The notes under the pieces: generated by a model
What the model was told of the DNA's origin: nothing
Databases searched by the model: none
The model's input: only the letters and a program-made list of their open reading frames with translations
From: DAOSXA01 sp964526835
GTDB lineage: Bacteria > Zixibacteria > MSB-5A5 > GN15 > FEB-12
Assembly (NCBI GenBank): GCA_964526835.1
Contig: CAZGMK010000007.1
Span: 95,005 to 159,004, forward strand
Reading direction: 5' to 3'
DNA length: 64,000 nt
Part shown: positions 61,974-64,000 of the stretch, in pieces
Layout of the letters: each line of letters starts with the position of its first letter
Numbering within the stretch: the first letter of the stretch is position 1
Program-made: the position numbers and the translations under genes

Positions 61974-62002
61974 GGTAATATCTCGTAATACCAATATGTC
62001 AA
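61974..62002 (-). promoter_or_regulatory. Promoter of the zinc unit with overlapping operator-like palindrome
   Basis: Minus strand: TTGACA (62002-61997), 16-nt spacer, TATTAC (61980-61975). A 19-bp imperfect palindrome GGTAATATCTCGTAATACC (61974-61992), plan GGTAnTA-N5-TAnTACC, covers the -10 and most of the spacer. The start would be near 61968, 27 nt before the CTG. Placement suits repression by the RHH protein. Confidence 0.65.
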
Positions 62003-62049
62003 TAACAAGCTGACTGGTTGAAGGTTGCAGATAAATACGGAAATTTCGA

Positions 62050-62832
62050 TCAGGACAGCAGATCCGGCAAATCGGCGATCGAGTCGATAGTGAAATCCGG
62101 TTGAACGTCCGACTGCTCGACCAGGTGCGGGCGGTATTTGCCGGTGCGCACCAGGATGCCGGTCATCCCGGCTCGCTGCGCGCCGCCGACGTCGGAGTTG
62201 ATGTCATCCCCCACCATCGCGACCTCATCGAGCCGCAGCCCCATATCGCTTACGGCCAGCTCAAAGAACGACCTTGATGGCTTTCCGATGACGGTCGCCT
62301 CCTTACCGGTGGCGTATTCGAGGCCGGCCACGATGGCCCCGATGTCTATGTGAAGGCCTGTCTCTGTCTGCCAGTAACGGCCCTTGTGCAGCGCGACCAT
62401 CTCGGCGCCGTCCATGACCAGTTCGAAGACGCGCTGGAGCATGGCCTGATGCCATTGTTTGCCGAGGTCGCCGATCACCACATAGTCGGGGCTCTGGTCG
62501 TCTTGTTTGAACTCGGAAAAGTCCTCCATGGGATCCTCAGTGACCAGGAAACAACAGCTGGGACTTCCCTCGCTCCTGAGGAAGGCCACCGCCGCACGGA
62601 TTGCCCCGAAGAACTCCTCGGGCTTCATGGGCACGCCGATTCGATGCAGTTTTTCGAGCATTGAGCGGTTGGATTTGACCGTGGTATTGGTGCAGAAGCG
62701 CATTGGAACGCCTCTCTTCCGCAGCTCAGTAACGGCCGCTACCGCCCCATCTATAGGCTCATCCTCGACATACAGCACTCCATCGAGGTCGAGAAGCAAG
62801 CCTTTTGTCATCTTTAGCGTATTCTGAGACAT
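62050..62832 (-). CDS. NagD-type HAD phosphatase (class IIA)
   Basis: Cytoplasmic HAD hydrolase of about 260 residues. Motif I LLLDLDGVLYVEDEPIDGA, motif II FCTNTT, and motif IV VIGKPSRSFFELAV then VAMVGDDINSDVGGAQRAGM, with a C2-type cap between, as in TIGR01458 and LHPP-like phosphatases. The start is uncertain: ATG 62832 or 62811 are both just before motif I and neither has a clear ribosome site. The 62833-62943 upstream stretch in frame is not conserved-looking. Substrate unknown. Confidence 0.9.
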   Translation of the reverse strand: MSQNTLKMTKGLLLDLDGVLYVEDEPIDGAVAAVTELRKRGVPMRFCTNTTVKSNRSMLEKLHRIGVPMKPEEFFGAIRAAVAFLRSEGSPSCCFLVTEDPMEDFSEFKQDDQSPDYVVIGDLGKQWHQAMLQRVFELVMDGAEMVALHKGRYWQTETGLHIDIGAIVAGLEYATGKEATVIGKPSRSFFELAVSDMGLRLDEVAMVGDDINSDVGGAQRAGMTGILVRTGKYRPHLVEQSDVQPDFTIDSIADLPDLLS

Positions 62833-62974
62833 AGGAGTCTTGGGGAAGACAAGGATAGCGGGCAAATGGTCATTAGCTCCTACCCGTGGGGGCGGCGCGG
62901 ACTGACTCTGCGGGTTCTCCCGGCGGTAAGGGCGGATGATCATTCGCCCGTTTCATCCTGAACAGACTGACAGA

Positions 62975-63733
62975 CTACTCGCCGTCGCTTAATTTTTCCA
63001 GAATCTCGTCGGGAATATCGAAATTGGCGTAGATCTTTTGAACATCGTCGAGGTCTTCAAGCGCCTCGTACAACTTCAGCATTGAAGCAGCCTGCGACTC
63101 GTTTTCCAGCCTGACGAAGTTCTGCGGGTTCATGGTCACCTCGGCCGAGACCATTGGAATGCCCTTCTCCTCAATGGCGCTGCGAACCGTATCGATATCG
63201 GCCGGTTGGGTGATGATCTCGTAGGAACCCGAGTCGGTGCTGATATCCTCGGCGCCGGCTTCAAGGGCTATCTCGGTCAGGGTGTCCTCGTCGACGGCGT
63301 CCATCTCGATCGTGATCACGCCCTGCTTTTCGAACATCCACGCCACACAGCCGTTCTCGCCGAGGTTTCCGTTGTACTTGGAGAAAGCATGGCGCACTTC
63401 GGCCACGCAGCGGTTCTTGTTGTCAGTTAGGCCTTCAAGATAGACCGCCACGCCGTTGGGACCGTAACCCTCGTAGGTAACCGACTCGTAGGTGACACCG
63501 GGCAATTCGCCGGTGCCCTTCATGATGGCCCGCTTGATGTTGTCGGCGGGCATATTGGAGGCCTTGGCCGCCGCGATGGCGGTCCGCAGCCTCGGGTTGC
63601 CTTCAGGATCGCCGCCCCCTTCGCGGGCGGCGATCGTTATCTCTTTGATGTGACGGGTGAAGACTTTGCCGCGTTCGGCATCGGCTTTGCCCTTCTTGCG
63701 CTTGATTGTCGCCCATTTTGAGTGACCCGACAT
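62975..63733 (-). CDS. YebC/PmpR family protein
   Basis: 252 residues; MSGHSKWATIKRKKGKADAERGKVFTRHIKEI is the strict family N-terminus, with GGGDPEGNPRLRTAIAAAKASNMPADNIKRAI next and VTYEGYGPNGVAVYLEGLTDN in the second domain. The family includes TACO1-like translation factors for proline-rich stretches and proteins described as DNA-binding regulators; which role applies cannot be read from the sequence. AAAGGA precedes the ATG. Confidence 0.95.
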   Translation of the reverse strand: MSGHSKWATIKRKKGKADAERGKVFTRHIKEITIAAREGGGDPEGNPRLRTAIAAAKASNMPADNIKRAIMKGTGELPGVTYESVTYEGYGPNGVAVYLEGLTDNKNRCVAEVRHAFSKYNGNLGENGCVAWMFEKQGVITIEMDAVDEDTLTEIALEAGAEDISTDSGSYEIITQPADIDTVRSAIEEKGIPMVSAEVTMNPQNFVRLENESQAASMLKLYEALEDLDDVQKIYANFDIPDEILEKLSDGE

Positions 63734-64000
63734 GCCGCATCCTTTCTATATCTTCAACACGTGTACTCGCAACGAATTGGCCTGTTCCAGCCTAATCATT
63801 AATGATAACCCGCGCGCCCGGAATTCGCAAGAGGGAGATTGGGGTAACCTGGGCAAGCCCCGATTCGCCAGCAGTGTTCTGACACGTACAGCCCGCCTCG
63901 ACATCGTCTTTCCCGCGCAAGCGGGAATCCAGTTCTGACGGCAACCAGTGGTTGGCGGACGTCCTGAGGTTGTCCCAGAAGGTTTTAGTTGCAGTTGAGG
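63734..64000. other. Gene-less right end with palindrome and REP-like hairpin
   Basis: No gene is supported here. A 12-bp perfect palindrome ATCATTAATGAT lies at 63795-63806 in the upstream region of the YebC gene. A compact hairpin TTCCCGC-GCAA-GCGGGAA (63910-63927), with a GNRA-type loop and followed by TCCAG, has the look of a dispersed palindromic repeat. A shorter inverted sequence CAACC-AGT-GGTTG follows about 20 nt later. Confidence 0.5.

Overview
The window looks like a chromosomal segment of an uncultured Gram-negative bacterium of the FCB group, most likely candidate phylum Zixibacteria. Support comes from secreted proteins ending in dockerin-like or FlgD/sorting-type C-terminal modules, a MEP isoprenoid pathway, LSG-C lipoboxes, moderately high GC and tightly overlapping operons. 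The phylum is inferred from protein style only; there is no rRNA gene here.

Layout. 1-8045: a type III-A CRISPR-Cas locus. A cas10 cut by the left edge is followed by csm2 (with an N-terminal zinc ribbon), csm3 and csm4. Then come a leader-like gap, an array of 24 identical 37-nt repeats with 23 spacers (4096-5762), a CARF-HEPN effector of the Cas02710 type, and cas6. No csm5, cas1 or cas2 is visible. 8120-12724: a tRNA-His lacking the usual G-1:C73 signature, pcm, a beta-CASP hydrolase, an EVE protein, a DUF819 membrane protein, and a protein built from an orphan Rel-type zinc finger. 12831-33317: mainly secreted proteins (a zinc metalloprotease, an M16 peptidase pair, a subtilase with PKD and dockerin modules, two large tandem paralogues), with nitroreductase, LOG, phosphofructokinase and glucan phosphorylase genes among them. 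33307-45173: transporters, a glycosyltransferase, a solitary cheW, peptidases (M29, M20), a ferritin-like protein, an SDR, a lipoprotein and an ABC-2 exporter.

45307-57718: a long run of minus-strand genes. It holds tRNA-Thr, cysS, an M42 peptidase, a HAD protein, ddl, dedA, ispF, ispD, queA, DUF2905, two small unknown genes, ruvB, ruvA, ruvC, and a DUF1858-DUF2249 / DUF438-hemerythrin-PAS pair headed by an FNR-like palindrome. 57861-63733: an MFS exporter, a zinc-type ABC importer (znuACB order) led by a ribbon-helix-helix regulator that appears to start at CTG and has a palindrome over its promoter, a NagD-type HAD and a YebC protein.

How the parts work together. The CRISPR locus encodes cyclic-oligoadenylate signalling: Cas10 keeps GGDD and the effector keeps CARF and HEPN motifs. 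The repeat folds into a hairpin that leaves exactly the 8-nt crRNA tag, consistent with cleavage by the local cas6. The metal importer and its regulator form a self-contained candidate zinc-homeostasis unit. The most rewarding items for follow-up are the tRNA-His identity elements, the orphan zinc-finger/winged-helix-like protein, the zinc-ribbon Csm2 in a csm5-less locus, and the CTG-started regulator with its operator. No stretch longer than 300 bases lacks a gene apart from the CRISPR array.
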